This document shows positions 1-6,104 of a stretch of 13,193 nt of DNA, one piece after another. The DNA lies in NCBI GenBank assembly GCA_030684415.1, contig JAUXNL010000099.1, forward strand, positions 1 through 13,193, given 5' to 3'. Each line of letters starts with the position of its first letter. Within the stretch, counting starts at the first letter, position 1. The notes below the pieces were generated by a model, which was not told where the DNA came from, did no database searches, and saw nothing but the letters and a program-made list of their open reading frames with translations. Source of the stretch: Moraxellaceae bacterium. Lineage in GTDB: Bacteria; Pseudomonadota; Gammaproteobacteria; Pseudomonadales; Moraxellaceae. The position numbers were made by a program, and so were the translations under genes.

Positions 1-909
1 GCGGTGGATGTCACCATGCTGGTGTCCACTTCGCTCGGCATGATTGCCTTTCAGGACCCTTATAATGTCCGTCTGAGCATGGCGATTGTCGTGGTCTGTT
101 TTTCGATTGTATTTGCGACGGGTATGCAACGGCTTTTACCGTGCATGCTGATTGCGCTGGCCACTTTTCTCATCACCATGGTCATCTCCCACAGGTTGGG
201 ATTGCAGGCGGGATTCTGGTCGTTCGCCATGCAGTTTGCCGTAGTGGTGGCGGGAATGATCCTGCTATGTCATTTCATGATGCGCGCACATCGCGTTGAT
301 TTCTTGCAGTCCGAGCTGCTGCTGCATGACAAGCAGCGGCTGTTGGAGTTGTCGGCCGAGCTGGCCGAGCTCAGCGAGCGCGATTCACTGACCGGTCTGG
401 CCAACCGTCGCCGCTTTGACGCGCTGCTGGTCAGCGAGTGGGAGCGTGCCATGCGCCAGCCCTTGCCATTGGCGGTGCTGTTTGTCGATGTCGACTTTTT
501 CAAGTCATACAACGACCACAAGGGCCATCAGGCGGGCGATGCCTGTCTGGCGGCGGTGGCAAAAATCCTGGAGGAGTCGCTGCGGCGACCTGCCGATCTG
601 GTTGCACGCTATGGTGGTGAAGAGTTCATTGTGCTCCTGCCGGATACCGAGCCGGATGGCGCACTGGAGCTGGCGATGTTCATTCTGGAGCGCCTGCGCA
701 AGTGCGCGATGCCCCATGAAACCTCGCCCTTCAAGATTGTCACGGCCAGCATCGGCCTCGCGGCGATGCCTCCCCTTGGTCGCAGTGGCCCGTCGGGCTT
801 GTTGGCCGCCGCTGACAAGGCGCTGTATGCCGCCAAGGCGGCTGGGCGCAATCGTATCGAGGTGGCCGTGCCCGATGCCGCGACCGGCGAACTCCGGCTA
901 TCTGTCTGA
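1..909 (+). CDS. Membrane-anchored GGDEF diguanylate cyclase, 5' end outside the window
   Basis: The reading frame is open from base 1, so the N-terminus is cut off; the GTG at 4 is probably not the true start. The visible 302 codons begin with about three hydrophobic, probably membrane-spanning segments. A short Glu/Leu-rich linker follows (around residues 100-125, likely coiled coil), then a complete GGDEF domain opening with the typical RDSLTGLANRR. The active-site loop is GGEEF at bases 613-627, a catalytically competent variant. An RPAD sequence lies exactly five residues before it, matching the RxxD inhibitory I-site, so product-inhibited synthesis of cyclic di-GMP from GTP is expected. 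VDVDFFKSYND, which includes a metal- and nucleotide-binding region, is also present. The input sensed by the membrane part cannot be told from this fragment. A hairpin follows the stop directly. Domain assignment is very sure; the signal and full length are unknown. Confidence 0.93.
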   Translation, partial: AVDVTMLVSTSLGMIAFQDPYNVRLSMAIVVVCFSIVFATGMQRLLPCMLIALATFLITMVISHRLGLQAGFWSFAMQFAVVVAGMILLCHFMMRAHRVDFLQSELLLHDKQRLLELSAELAELSERDSLTGLANRRRFDALLVSEWERAMRQPLPLAVLFVDVDFFKSYNDHKGHQAGDACLAAVAKILEESLRRPADLVARYGGEEFIVLLPDTEPDGALELAMFILERLRKCAMPHETSPFKIVTASIGLAAMPPLGRSGPSGLLAAADKALYAAKAAGRNRIEVAVPDAATGELRLSV

Positions 910-913
910 TCGC

Positions 914-934
914 GCCCGGATTTCCTGTCCGGGC
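914..934 (+). terminator. Hairpin just after the GGDEF gene
   Basis: A perfect 7-bp stem (GCCCGGA / TCCGGGC) with a 7-base loop starts four bases after the stop codon. It lacks a run of T, so it is not a classical intrinsic terminator. It may protect the 3' end or act with Rho. That it ends the cyclase transcript is inferred from its position between this gene and the argG promoter. Confidence 0.4.
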
Positions 935-983
935 TATGACTGAGCAGGGCAGTCAGGATGACGGATGCCCTTTTCCTGCAAAC

Positions 984-992
984 TGGTAGAAT
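984..992 (+). promoter_or_regulatory. Extended -10 promoter for argG
   Basis: TGGTAGAAT is an extended -10 element: TG, one base, then TAGAAT, which matches five of six consensus positions. No good -35 hexamer lies at 16-18 bases upstream, as expected when the extended -10 compensates. Transcription would start near base 999, giving a leader of about 40 bases before the ATG at 1040. No ArgR operator was recognised with confidence. Confidence 0.5.
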
Positions 993-1039
993 GCGCGCCG
1001 GTTTCCCCCTATACCCCGACCCCGCGCGAGATTTCCTCC

Positions 1040-2266
1040 ATGTCCGGCATCAAGAAAGTCGTGCTTGCCTATTCCGGCGGCCTCGATACCTCGGTCATCG
1101 TCAAATGGCTGCAAGACAACTACCACTGTGAAGTCGTCACCTTTACCGCTGATATCGGTCAGGGCGAAGAAGTCGAGCCGGCCCGTGCCAAGGCTCAGGC
1201 CATGGGCGTCAAGGACATCTACATCGAAGACCTGCGCGAAGAGTTCGTGCGTGATTTCGTTTTCCCCATGTTCCGTGCCAACACGATTTATGAGGGCGAA
1301 TACCTGCTGGGCACGTCGATTGCGCGCCCGCTGATTGCCAAGCGCCTGATCGAGATTGCCAACGAAGTGGGCGCCGATGCCATTTCCCATGGTGCGACCG
1401 GCAAGGGCAATGATCAGGTGCGTTTCGAGTTGGGCGCCTATGCGCTCAAGCCCGGCATCAAGGTGATTGCACCCTGGCGTGAGTGGGACCTGACCTCACG
1501 CGAAACCTTGATGAATTACGCGAAAGAGCGCCAGATTCCCATCGACTATGCCAAGGCCGGCAAGAAGTCGCCGTACTCCATGGATGCCAATCTGCTGCAC
1601 ATCTCCTATGAAGGTGGCGTGCTGGAAGATCCGTGGACCGAGTGTGAAGAAGAAATGTGGCGCTGGAGCGTCAGCCCGGAGACGGCGCCAGACCAAGCCA
1701 CGTATATCGACCTGACCTTCGCCAACGGCGACATTGTGGCTATCGATGGTGTGCAGAAGTCTCCGGCCACTGTGCTGGCCGAGCTCAACCGTATTGGTGG
1801 CGCCAACGGGATTGGCCGTCTTGATCTGGTCGAAAACCGCTATGTGGGTATGAAGTCGCGTGGCTGCTACGAAACACCGGGCGGCACCATCATGCTGCGT
1901 GCCCATCGTGCCATCGAGTCCATCACCCTGGATCGTGAAGTTGCCCATCTCAAGGACGACATCATGGCGCGCTATGCCAGCCTGATTTACAACGGCTACT
2001 GGTGGAGCCCGGAGCGCCTGCTGTTGCAGAAGCTGATTGATGATTCGCAAGTGCACGTGAATGGCACCGTGCGTCTCAAGCTCTACAAGGGCAATGTCAT
2101 TGTGGTGGGGCGCCAGTCTGAGCGTGATTCGCTGTTCGACACGCGTATCTCCACGTTTGAAGATGACGGTGGCGCCTACAACCAGAAAGATGCCGAAGGC
2201 TTCATCAAGCTCAATGCCCTGCGTATGCGCATTGCTGCCAACAATGGCCGCAAGCTGCTGAAGTAA
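1040..2266 (+). CDS. argG: Argininosuccinate synthase
   Basis: This 408-residue protein joins citrulline and aspartate using ATP to give argininosuccinate, the penultimate step of arginine biosynthesis in the cytoplasm. The N-terminus carries the ATP-pyrophosphatase signature AYSGGLDTS at residues 10-18. Further typical stretches are ADIGQGEE, the GATGKGNDQVRFE segment that binds ATP and substrate, KKSPYSMDANLLH and ESITLDREVAHLKD. Length is normal for the roughly 400-residue bacterial type. The frame is open back to 965, but the ATG at 1040 is chosen because the conserved protein begins there (MSGIKKVVLAYSGG) and the upstream codons overlap the promoter. The ribosome binding site is weak (GAG at about 1026-1028). 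The gene stands alone, without other arg genes visible, and ends shortly before a strong terminator. Identification is close to certain. Confidence 0.98.
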   Translation: MSGIKKVVLAYSGGLDTSVIVKWLQDNYHCEVVTFTADIGQGEEVEPARAKAQAMGVKDIYIEDLREEFVRDFVFPMFRANTIYEGEYLLGTSIARPLIAKRLIEIANEVGADAISHGATGKGNDQVRFELGAYALKPGIKVIAPWREWDLTSRETLMNYAKERQIPIDYAKAGKKSPYSMDANLLHISYEGGVLEDPWTECEEEMWRWSVSPETAPDQATYIDLTFANGDIVAIDGVQKSPATVLAELNRIGGANGIGRLDLVENRYVGMKSRGCYETPGGTIMLRAHRAIESITLDREVAHLKDDIMARYASLIYNGYWWSPERLLLQKLIDDSQVHVNGTVRLKLYKGNVIVVGRQSERDSLFDTRISTFEDDGGAYNQKDAEGFIKLNALRMRIAANNGRKLLK

Positions 2267-2304
2267 AGGTGGCGGGTGAGCATTTGCGCCGGTAAGCGTG
2301 GCGT

Positions 2305-2339
2305 ATAAAAAACGGGTCGCATGGCGACCCGTTTTTTAT
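2305..2339. terminator. Bidirectional intrinsic terminator between argG and the convergent zinc-finger gene
   Basis: A perfect 16-bp inverted repeat (2305-2320 and 2324-2339) encloses a three-base loop. Its GC-rich core CGGGTCGC/GCGACCCG is flanked by six A on the left and six T on the right, so it has a U-tract on either transcript. It ends argG from the left and the DksA/TraR-like gene from the right. Confidence 0.93.
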
Positions 2340-2379
2340 GGGGCGGACTCCTTGCCACCAGGGGCTGCCCAATGCCAGC

Positions 2380-2721
2380 TCAGGCTTCCGGTTTCACACA
2401 GAACGAGCAGAAGGGTGTTGCCGGATCGAGTTGCAGGCGCTCGGGCTCGACATCATCACCGCAGCGGCAGCAAATGCCGTATTTCCCCGCGCTGATGCGG
2501 TTGACGGCCGCCTCCAGCTTGCGTTGCTGCAAATCCAGCCGGGTCAGCGATGAGTTGGTCATGGTTTGCTGCTGCACCACCTCCATGCGCGACAAAGGCG
2601 CTTCACCGGCTTGCTCAAGCTCTGCGGCCGCTGTTGCGTCGGTCACCTTCCGACGCTCTCCTGCCACTGTGCCCAGCATGGTTTGCAGTTTTGCCAGTGC
2701 CGTGTCGCTGTCGCTGTTCAT
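2380..2721 (-). CDS. DksA/TraR-family C4 zinc-finger protein
   Basis: This 113-residue cytoplasmic protein has a helical N-terminal part, probably coiled coil at about residues 35-75, and a C-terminal C4 zinc finger with Cys84/Cys87 (CCRC, plus an extra Cys85) and Cys105/Cys108 (CSFC). This is the TraR/DksA zinc-finger layout; such proteins usually bind RNA polymerase through the secondary channel and modulate promoters. It is shorter than DksA (about 150 residues) and lacks the DxxDxA acidic tip of the DksA coiled coil. At that place it has SRMEVVQ, so I place it with small DksA-like proteins of unassigned function rather than calling it dksA. The ATG at 2721 is chosen over an in-frame ATG at 2793 because AAAGGTGA lies about seven bases upstream and the extra residues are not family-like. 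It follows the SulP gene on the same strand. Confidence 0.88.
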   Translation of the reverse strand: MNSDSDTALAKLQTMLGTVAGERRKVTDATAAAELEQAGEAPLSRMEVVQQQTMTNSSLTRLDLQQRKLEAAVNRISAGKYGICCRCGDDVEPERLQLDPATPFCSFCVKPEA

Positions 2722-2752
2722 GTCGCTTTCACCTTTCGCGTTTGTGTCGCTC

Positions 2753-2781
2753 CTTATACGCCCTTGTGCGGCGCCTGTACG
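2753..2781 (-). promoter_or_regulatory. Possible promoter of the DksA/TraR-like gene
   Basis: Read on the minus strand, CGTACA (2776-2781) and TATAAG (2753-2758) are separated by 17 bases. The -10 matches five of six consensus positions and the -35 only three. It lies in the 90-base gap after the SulP stop and would give a leader of about 25 bases. The gene may instead be read from the SulP promoter. Confidence 0.3.
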
Positions 2782-2811
2782 GTCGCAAGACATGAACGGG
2801 CAGCGATAGTG

Positions 2812-4341
2812 TCAGCCCAGCTTGTTGTCGGCGATGTGGTAATGCGGGTCTTCGTAGGTATTGATCTCGACCATGTCTTTGGCGCGCTCCAGCAAGTCCA
2901 GACAATCCGGGCTCAGGTGACGCAAGTGCAGACGTTTGCCTTGGGCCATGTAGCGTGTGGCCAGTGCGTCGATGGCTTCGATGGCGGAGTGGTCGGCCAC
3001 GCGCGCACGGCGGAACTCGACCACCACATGCTCTGGGTCTTCCAGCGGCGTGAACAGGTTCTGGAAATTGGCGATGGAGGCAAAAAACAGGGTGCCCTCC
3101 AGTTCGTACACCTTCCAGCCGTTGCCGTCGGTATAAGACCGAACGTGGATCTGCTTGGCGTGCTGCCAGGCAAATACCAGTGCCGCAATGATCACGCCCA
3201 AGACCACCGCCATCGCAAGGTCGGTCAGCACCGTCACCACGGTCACCGCGACCACGATCAACGCATCGCTGAGCGGAATCCGGCGCAGTGCCTGCAAGCT
3301 GCCCCATTCAAAGGTCTTCTCGGCGACCACGAACATCACGGCAATCAGCGCGGCGAGTGGAATGCGCTCGATCAGCGGGGCGCCGAAAAGGATGAACGAC
3401 AGCAGGAACAGCGCCATGGTGATGCCTGAGAGCCGGTGCGTGGCGCCGTTGTTCACGTTGATCATGCTCTGGCCGATCATGGCGCAGCCGCCCATGCCGC
3501 CGAAAAAGCCGGTGACGATGTTGGCGCCGCCTTGGGCCAGGCATTCACGATTGGGCTGGCCGCGGGTATCGGTCATTTCATCGATAAGGTTGAGCGTGAG
3601 CAGCGACTCGATCAGGCCGATGGCCGCCAGAATGAGCGCATAGGGAAAGATGATTTCCAGCGTCTCCAACGTGAACGGGACGGCTGGCAGGTGGAAAGTG
3701 GGCAGGCCGCCGGCAATCGAGCCGAGATCGCCGACAGTGAGGGTGTTGATGCCAAGGCCCATCACCAGTACCGAGGTCAGCACAATGCCGGCCAGCGTGG
3801 AGGGAATCGCTGTGGTCAGTTTGGGCAGCAGGTAGATCACGGCCATCGTGAGGACGATCAAGCCCAGCATGACGTACAGCGGCATACCCGCGAGCCAGAC
3901 TTTCTCGCCGGCTTCCCCCATCACTTTGAAGTGCCCGAACTGCGCCAGAAAGATGACGATGGCCAGCCCGTTCACGAAGCCGATCATGACCGGGTAGGGC
4001 ACCATGCGGATGAACTTGCCCAGCTTGGCCACCGCAAACAGCACTTGCAGCAGGCCCATCAGCACTACGGTGGCAAACAGGTACTCCACGCCGTGAGTCA
4101 CCACCAGCGCCACAATCACCACCGCTAATGCACCCGCGGCGCCAGACACCATGCCCGGCCGGCCGCCAAAGGCCGAGGTGATGAGCGCCACGATGAAGGC
4201 AGCATAGAGCCCGGTGAGCGGCGAAACATGCGCGACCAATGCAAAGGCGATGGCTTCCGGCACCATGGCCAGGGCAACCGTCAGGCCGCTCAGCACATTG
4301 GTGCGGATATCGGCGGTGGGCAGTGAAAACACGGATTTCAT
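2812..4341 (-). CDS. SulP-family inorganic anion transporter with C-terminal STAS domain
   Basis: This 509-residue inner-membrane protein has the SulP/SLC26 layout. A transport domain of about 10-14 hydrophobic segments (roughly residues 10-390) opens with the hallmark ALAMVPEAIAFA, followed by GLYAAF and GGRPGMVSGAAGA. A cytoplasmic STAS domain (about 400-509) contains the typical VADHSAIEAID loop. Family members move sulfate, bicarbonate, chloride or dicarboxylates, often with sodium or protons; the substrate cannot be read from the sequence. The ATG at 4341 is preferred to one seven codons upstream (4362) because AGGAG sits seven bases before it and the upstream codons overlap that ribosome binding site. 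The next gene on this strand, a DksA/TraR-like protein, starts 90 bases after the stop with no strong terminator between, so co-transcription is possible. Family assignment is certain, substrate open. Confidence 0.95.
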   Translation of the reverse strand: MKSVFSLPTADIRTNVLSGLTVALAMVPEAIAFALVAHVSPLTGLYAAFIVALITSAFGGRPGMVSGAAGALAVVIVALVVTHGVEYLFATVVLMGLLQVLFAVAKLGKFIRMVPYPVMIGFVNGLAIVIFLAQFGHFKVMGEAGEKVWLAGMPLYVMLGLIVLTMAVIYLLPKLTTAIPSTLAGIVLTSVLVMGLGINTLTVGDLGSIAGGLPTFHLPAVPFTLETLEIIFPYALILAAIGLIESLLTLNLIDEMTDTRGQPNRECLAQGGANIVTGFFGGMGGCAMIGQSMINVNNGATHRLSGITMALFLLSFILFGAPLIERIPLAALIAVMFVVAEKTFEWGSLQALRRIPLSDALIVVAVTVVTVLTDLAMAVVLGVIIAALVFAWQHAKQIHVRSYTDGNGWKVYELEGTLFFASIANFQNLFTPLEDPEHVVVEFRRARVADHSAIEAIDALATRYMAQGKRLHLRHLSPDCLDLLERAKDMVEINTYEDPHYHIADNKLG

Positions 4342-4393
4342 AAGCAGCTCCTGAACAGGCATGCGGCGGCCAACGGCTGTTTTGCGGCAGAAG

Positions 4394-4439
4394 TCGCATG
4401 CGAATCAACAAGGCGTGGTGCGCGCGGATGACAGTGTCA
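4394..4439. promoter_or_regulatory. Two short palindromes upstream of the SulP gene
   Basis: TCGCATGCGA (4394-4403) is a perfect 10-base palindrome. TGACAGTGTCA (4429-4439) is a perfect 5+5 palindrome around one central base. Both lie 50-100 bases upstream of the SulP start, between it and the best promoter candidate. They could be operators or structured parts of the leader. No regulator is recognised and palindromes this short can arise by chance. Confidence 0.3.
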
Positions 4440-4516
4440 GTGGCGAGCATCCGGAAGGGCGCGGGAGAAGAGAAAGACTTACATCGGACCGCAGAGGCAG
4501 GTGGCAGAGGCCGCGC

Positions 4517-4545
4517 ATTATGTGGAAACGAGCATCTGATGGCCA
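4517..4545 (-). promoter_or_regulatory. Candidate sigma-70 promoter for the SulP gene
   Basis: On the minus strand, TGGCCA (4540-4545; four of six) and CATAAT (4517-4522; five of six) are spaced by 17 bases. The start point would be near 4510, giving a leader of about 170 bases that contains the two palindromes. It is the best sigma-70-like pair I noticed upstream of this gene, but the long leader lowers confidence. Confidence 0.35.
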
Positions 4546-4652
4546 GAAAAAGTCAGGGCGATGCGCTCGGGTAGCAGGGCGGTAGTGGCCGGACTTTCAG
4601 TGTGCTGGTGCCTCATCACGACGGCCGTCTGGGTCGGGTGAGAGATGGGCTG

Positions 4653-4692
4653 ATGCCAGGACGTGCCCAGGATCAATAGCGTTGCCTGGCAT
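4653..4692. repeat. Inverted repeat, 8-bp arms
   Basis: ATGCCAGG (4653-4660) and CCTGGCAT (4685-4692) are perfectly complementary and enclose a 24-base loop. No T-run follows on either strand, so it is not an intrinsic terminator. Confidence 0.5.
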
Positions 4693-4739
4693 ATTCAGAC
4701 ATCTGCTCGTTCAGCCGTCAGAAAAGAGTGATCTTGATG

Positions 4740-4756
4740 TCGACAAGCCGTGTCGA
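4740..4756. repeat. Inverted repeat, 6-bp arms
   Basis: TCGACA (4740-4745) and TGTCGA (4751-4756) pair around the loop AGCCG. It is one of a run of hairpins in this gene-free interval. Confidence 0.45.
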
Positions 4757-4788
4757 GGAGTGCCGCCCACCGCCGTCACACACTTTTG

Positions 4789-4808
4789 AGCGCGGCTCAA
4801 GCCGCGCT
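4789..4808. repeat. Strong inverted repeat, 9-bp arms
   Basis: AGCGCGGCT (4789-4797) and AGCCGCGCT (4800-4808) are perfect complements separated by only CA. The arms are GC-rich and the structure would be stable as a cruciform or as an RNA stem with a slightly opened loop. There is no adjacent T-run on either strand. Confidence 0.6.
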
Positions 4809-4969
4809 ATCAACTCCTGCCCATCATCGTGGCCAGGGCCGCGCCCGCGCGCATCATGTTCGCGGCTCCATCTTGTTGTGCCCGGCCTTGCGGATACTTG
4901 CGATCGTGAAATTGCCTGAGCTGGTAAAGGCTTGTGGGCGATAGCTGTGGTGTTGGTTCAGATGGGCGT

Positions 4970-4987
4970 AGCGACAAAGTTGTCGCT
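4970..4987. repeat. Inverted repeat, 8-bp arms
   Basis: AGCGACAA (4970-4977) and TTGTCGCT (4980-4987) are perfect complements separated by AG. It may be an operator for a dimeric regulator of the downstream cluster or part of a transcribed structure; nothing in the sequence decides which. Confidence 0.5.
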
Positions 4988-5173
4988 TTCTGACCATGAG
5001 TGGTGGGTCGTGTGGCAAATACGTGAGCTCTAGGGTCAATCAGCGATGTTGTGCTGGCACTCATCCCGTATGCCAACCAGTTCGCATCTGTACGGTCGTG
5101 CCTCATGACTGCCTTTGGTCGCCGCAAGCGGCCGCAGGGGCGGGGCGAGCTCGCTGCCACTTGCGGCTGGCGT

Positions 5174-5187
5174 GAATCTTGCGATTC
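5174..5187 (+). repeat. Small hairpin in the presumed leader of the DUF11 cluster
   Basis: GAATC (5174-5178) and GATTC (5183-5187) pair around the four-base loop TTGC, about 75 bases upstream of the ATG at 5261. It is short and its significance is uncertain. Confidence 0.3.
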
Positions 5188-5260
5188 CCGACCGGAACGC
5201 CTCTCGGTGAGACGCTCGTCCCGGCGCTCAGTAGGTAAACAGGAAAAGGTTGAAGTGATC

Positions 5261-5758
5261 ATGAGTCAACGTAATGCAGTGATAGCGGTCTTTCTCGCTC
5301 TGGCTTTGCCCGTGCTGGCGGCGCCCGTGCTGGCCAAGCCGGATCTCAAGATGAGCATCGTGGCTGAAAAGGAAATCAAGGTTGAGGAAAACGGCAAGAC
5401 CGTGGTCAAGCGTGTGCCGGCCACCGATACCGTGGCGGGTGAGGTCCTGTTCTACACGCTGACCTACAGCAATGCCGGCGATGAGAAGGCCACGGCGGTC
5501 AAGGTGGATAACCCCTTGCCCCAGGGCGTGAAGTATGTGGCGGAGTCGGCCAGTGGCGCCGGTGCCGATGTCTCGTTCTCGGTGGATGGCGGCAAGTCGT
5601 TTGCCAAGCCGGCGCAGTTGACCGTGGAAAAGGTGAAGGCCGGCAAAAAAGAAAAAGTAAAGGCCGAGGCGGTGGACTACACAACGATTCGCTGGGTCAT
5701 CACCGAGGTCAAGCCCGGGCAGACCGGTCAGCTGGGCTTCCATGCGCAGGTGCAGTAA
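5261..5758 (+). CDS. Small exported DUF11-type protein, lysine-rich
   Basis: This 165-residue protein starts with a clear signal peptide ending at VLA, with cleavage expected after residue 25 before KPDL. The rest is one DUF11-like beta-sandwich: VLFYTLTYSNAGDEKA, then VDNPLPQGVKYV and a late IRWVITEVKPGQTG strand region. This is the 'conserved repeat' pattern of envelope and surface proteins in which a partner loop (pLPxG) follows the first strands. The mature part is lysine-rich (18 Lys in 140 residues, with the run KVKAGKKEKVK), unlike the two acidic relatives downstream. The last residues are AQVQ, an ending resembling those of the next two genes. The frame is open back to 5051, but the ATG at 5261 is chosen because AGGAAAAGG lies about ten bases upstream and the signal peptide begins there. 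It is the first gene of the four-gene cluster. Biochemical function is unknown. Confidence 0.85.
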   Translation: MSQRNAVIAVFLALALPVLAAPVLAKPDLKMSIVAEKEIKVEENGKTVVKRVPATDTVAGEVLFYTLTYSNAGDEKATAVKVDNPLPQGVKYVAESASGAGADVSFSVDGGKSFAKPAQLTVEKVKAGKKEKVKAEAVDYTTIRWVITEVKPGQTGQLGFHAQVQ

Positions 5759-5823
5759 GGCCTGACGCGTTAGTTGGGCAGCCGGTTCGCCGTTTGTCGC
5801 GAGCGGCGCGCAGCAGTCAGCTC

Positions 5824-5844
5824 GTAGCAAGTAGCAAGTAGCAA
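5824..5844 (+). repeat. Three tandem copies of GTAGCAA
   Basis: Three exact 7-base copies stand head to tail, followed by an AT-rich stretch (TAATTTTGG). A short perfect tandem array like this can change copy number by replication slippage and so alter spacing between elements. Whether it does so here cannot be seen. Confidence 0.8.
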
Positions 5845-5891
5845 TAATTTTGGATGTTTTCAGCCGCAAGGACCTGGGAGCGGGAATTTTT

Positions 5892-5927
5892 CCCCGGCGG
5901 TTTTTGTGCTCCGGCTAACTGCCGGGG
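5892..5927 (+). repeat. Competing inverted repeats in the intergenic region
   Basis: CCCCGGC (5892-5898) pairs perfectly with GCCGGGG (5921-5927) across 22 bases. The inner CCGGC (5911-5915) can pair instead with GCCGG (5921-5925) as a tight hairpin. A third small stem, GGGAA/TTCCC (5882-5894), also uses the first arm. The same bases can thus form alternative structures. Confidence 0.4.
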
Positions 5928-6104
5928 CGCTCAGGATGTAGTGGCAAGGCGTTTTTGAAGAGTGGTCAGGGCGGGTTGTTGCAACTGCTGAGGGTATCCG
6001 CCGCCGTGGTGTGAATGCCTGAGGCAGTCGGTCAGGAAAAAGGTGGCTTGTGGTTGGGGCCGTATGTGTGTGCAGAAAATGAGTTTCATCAAGGGGACGA
6101 CATC

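Larger units (their letters stand above)
4546..5260. other. Long gene-free interval between the divergent SulP gene and the DUF11 cluster
   Basis: About 700 bases hold no frame with recognisable protein character. The open stretches here (for example 4810-5262 on the minus strand) are rich in Arg, Ser and Thr, with no family motif and no good ribosome binding site. The interval contains at least five perfect inverted repeats, listed separately, and should also contain the promoter of the cluster starting at 5261, which I could not pin down. Confidence 0.6.
5759..6104 (+). other. Structured intergenic stretch before the 413-residue DUF11 protein
   Basis: The 346 bases hold no gene. They contain a triple heptamer repeat and overlapping inverted repeats (both listed), then the ribosome binding site AAGGGG at 6091-6096. 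No convincing -35/-10 pair or T-tailed terminator was found, so it is unclear whether the cluster is one transcript across this gap. Confidence 0.5.

Noticed and set aside
965..1039. Upstream ATG for argG at 965
   Set aside because: The 25 extra residues overlap the extended -10 promoter and precede the conserved argininosuccinate synthase start.
2566..4128. Plus-strand open frames (2566-3429 and 3436-4128) across the SulP gene
   Set aside because: They are antisense shadows of a clear SulP transporter; the His/Gln/Arg-rich translations match no protein pattern.
4789..4808. The 9-bp hairpin as a transcription terminator
   Set aside because: There is no T-run on either strand and no gene ends near it; it is recorded only as an inverted repeat.
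5055..5072. CTGGCAC resembling a sigma-54 -24 element upstream of the DUF11 cluster
   Set aside because: The matching -12 GC is absent at the correct distance. Another TGGC at about 5011 is off by one base from correct spacing.
5051..5260. Upstream extension of the 165-residue DUF11 protein
   Set aside because: The extra 70 residues are Arg-rich and would hide the signal peptide; the ATG at 5261 has a good ribosome binding site.
5060..5260. Possible cyclic di-GMP riboswitch before the DUF11 cluster, suggested by surface proteins and the nearby cyclase
   Set aside because: I could not match the conserved core of the known classes; only small unrelated hairpins are visible.
4810..5262. Minus-strand open frame of 150 codons in the gene-free interval
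   Set aside because: The Arg/Ser/Thr/Pro-rich sequence has no domain, no hydrophobic core and no convincing ribosome binding site, and it overlaps several inverted repeats.
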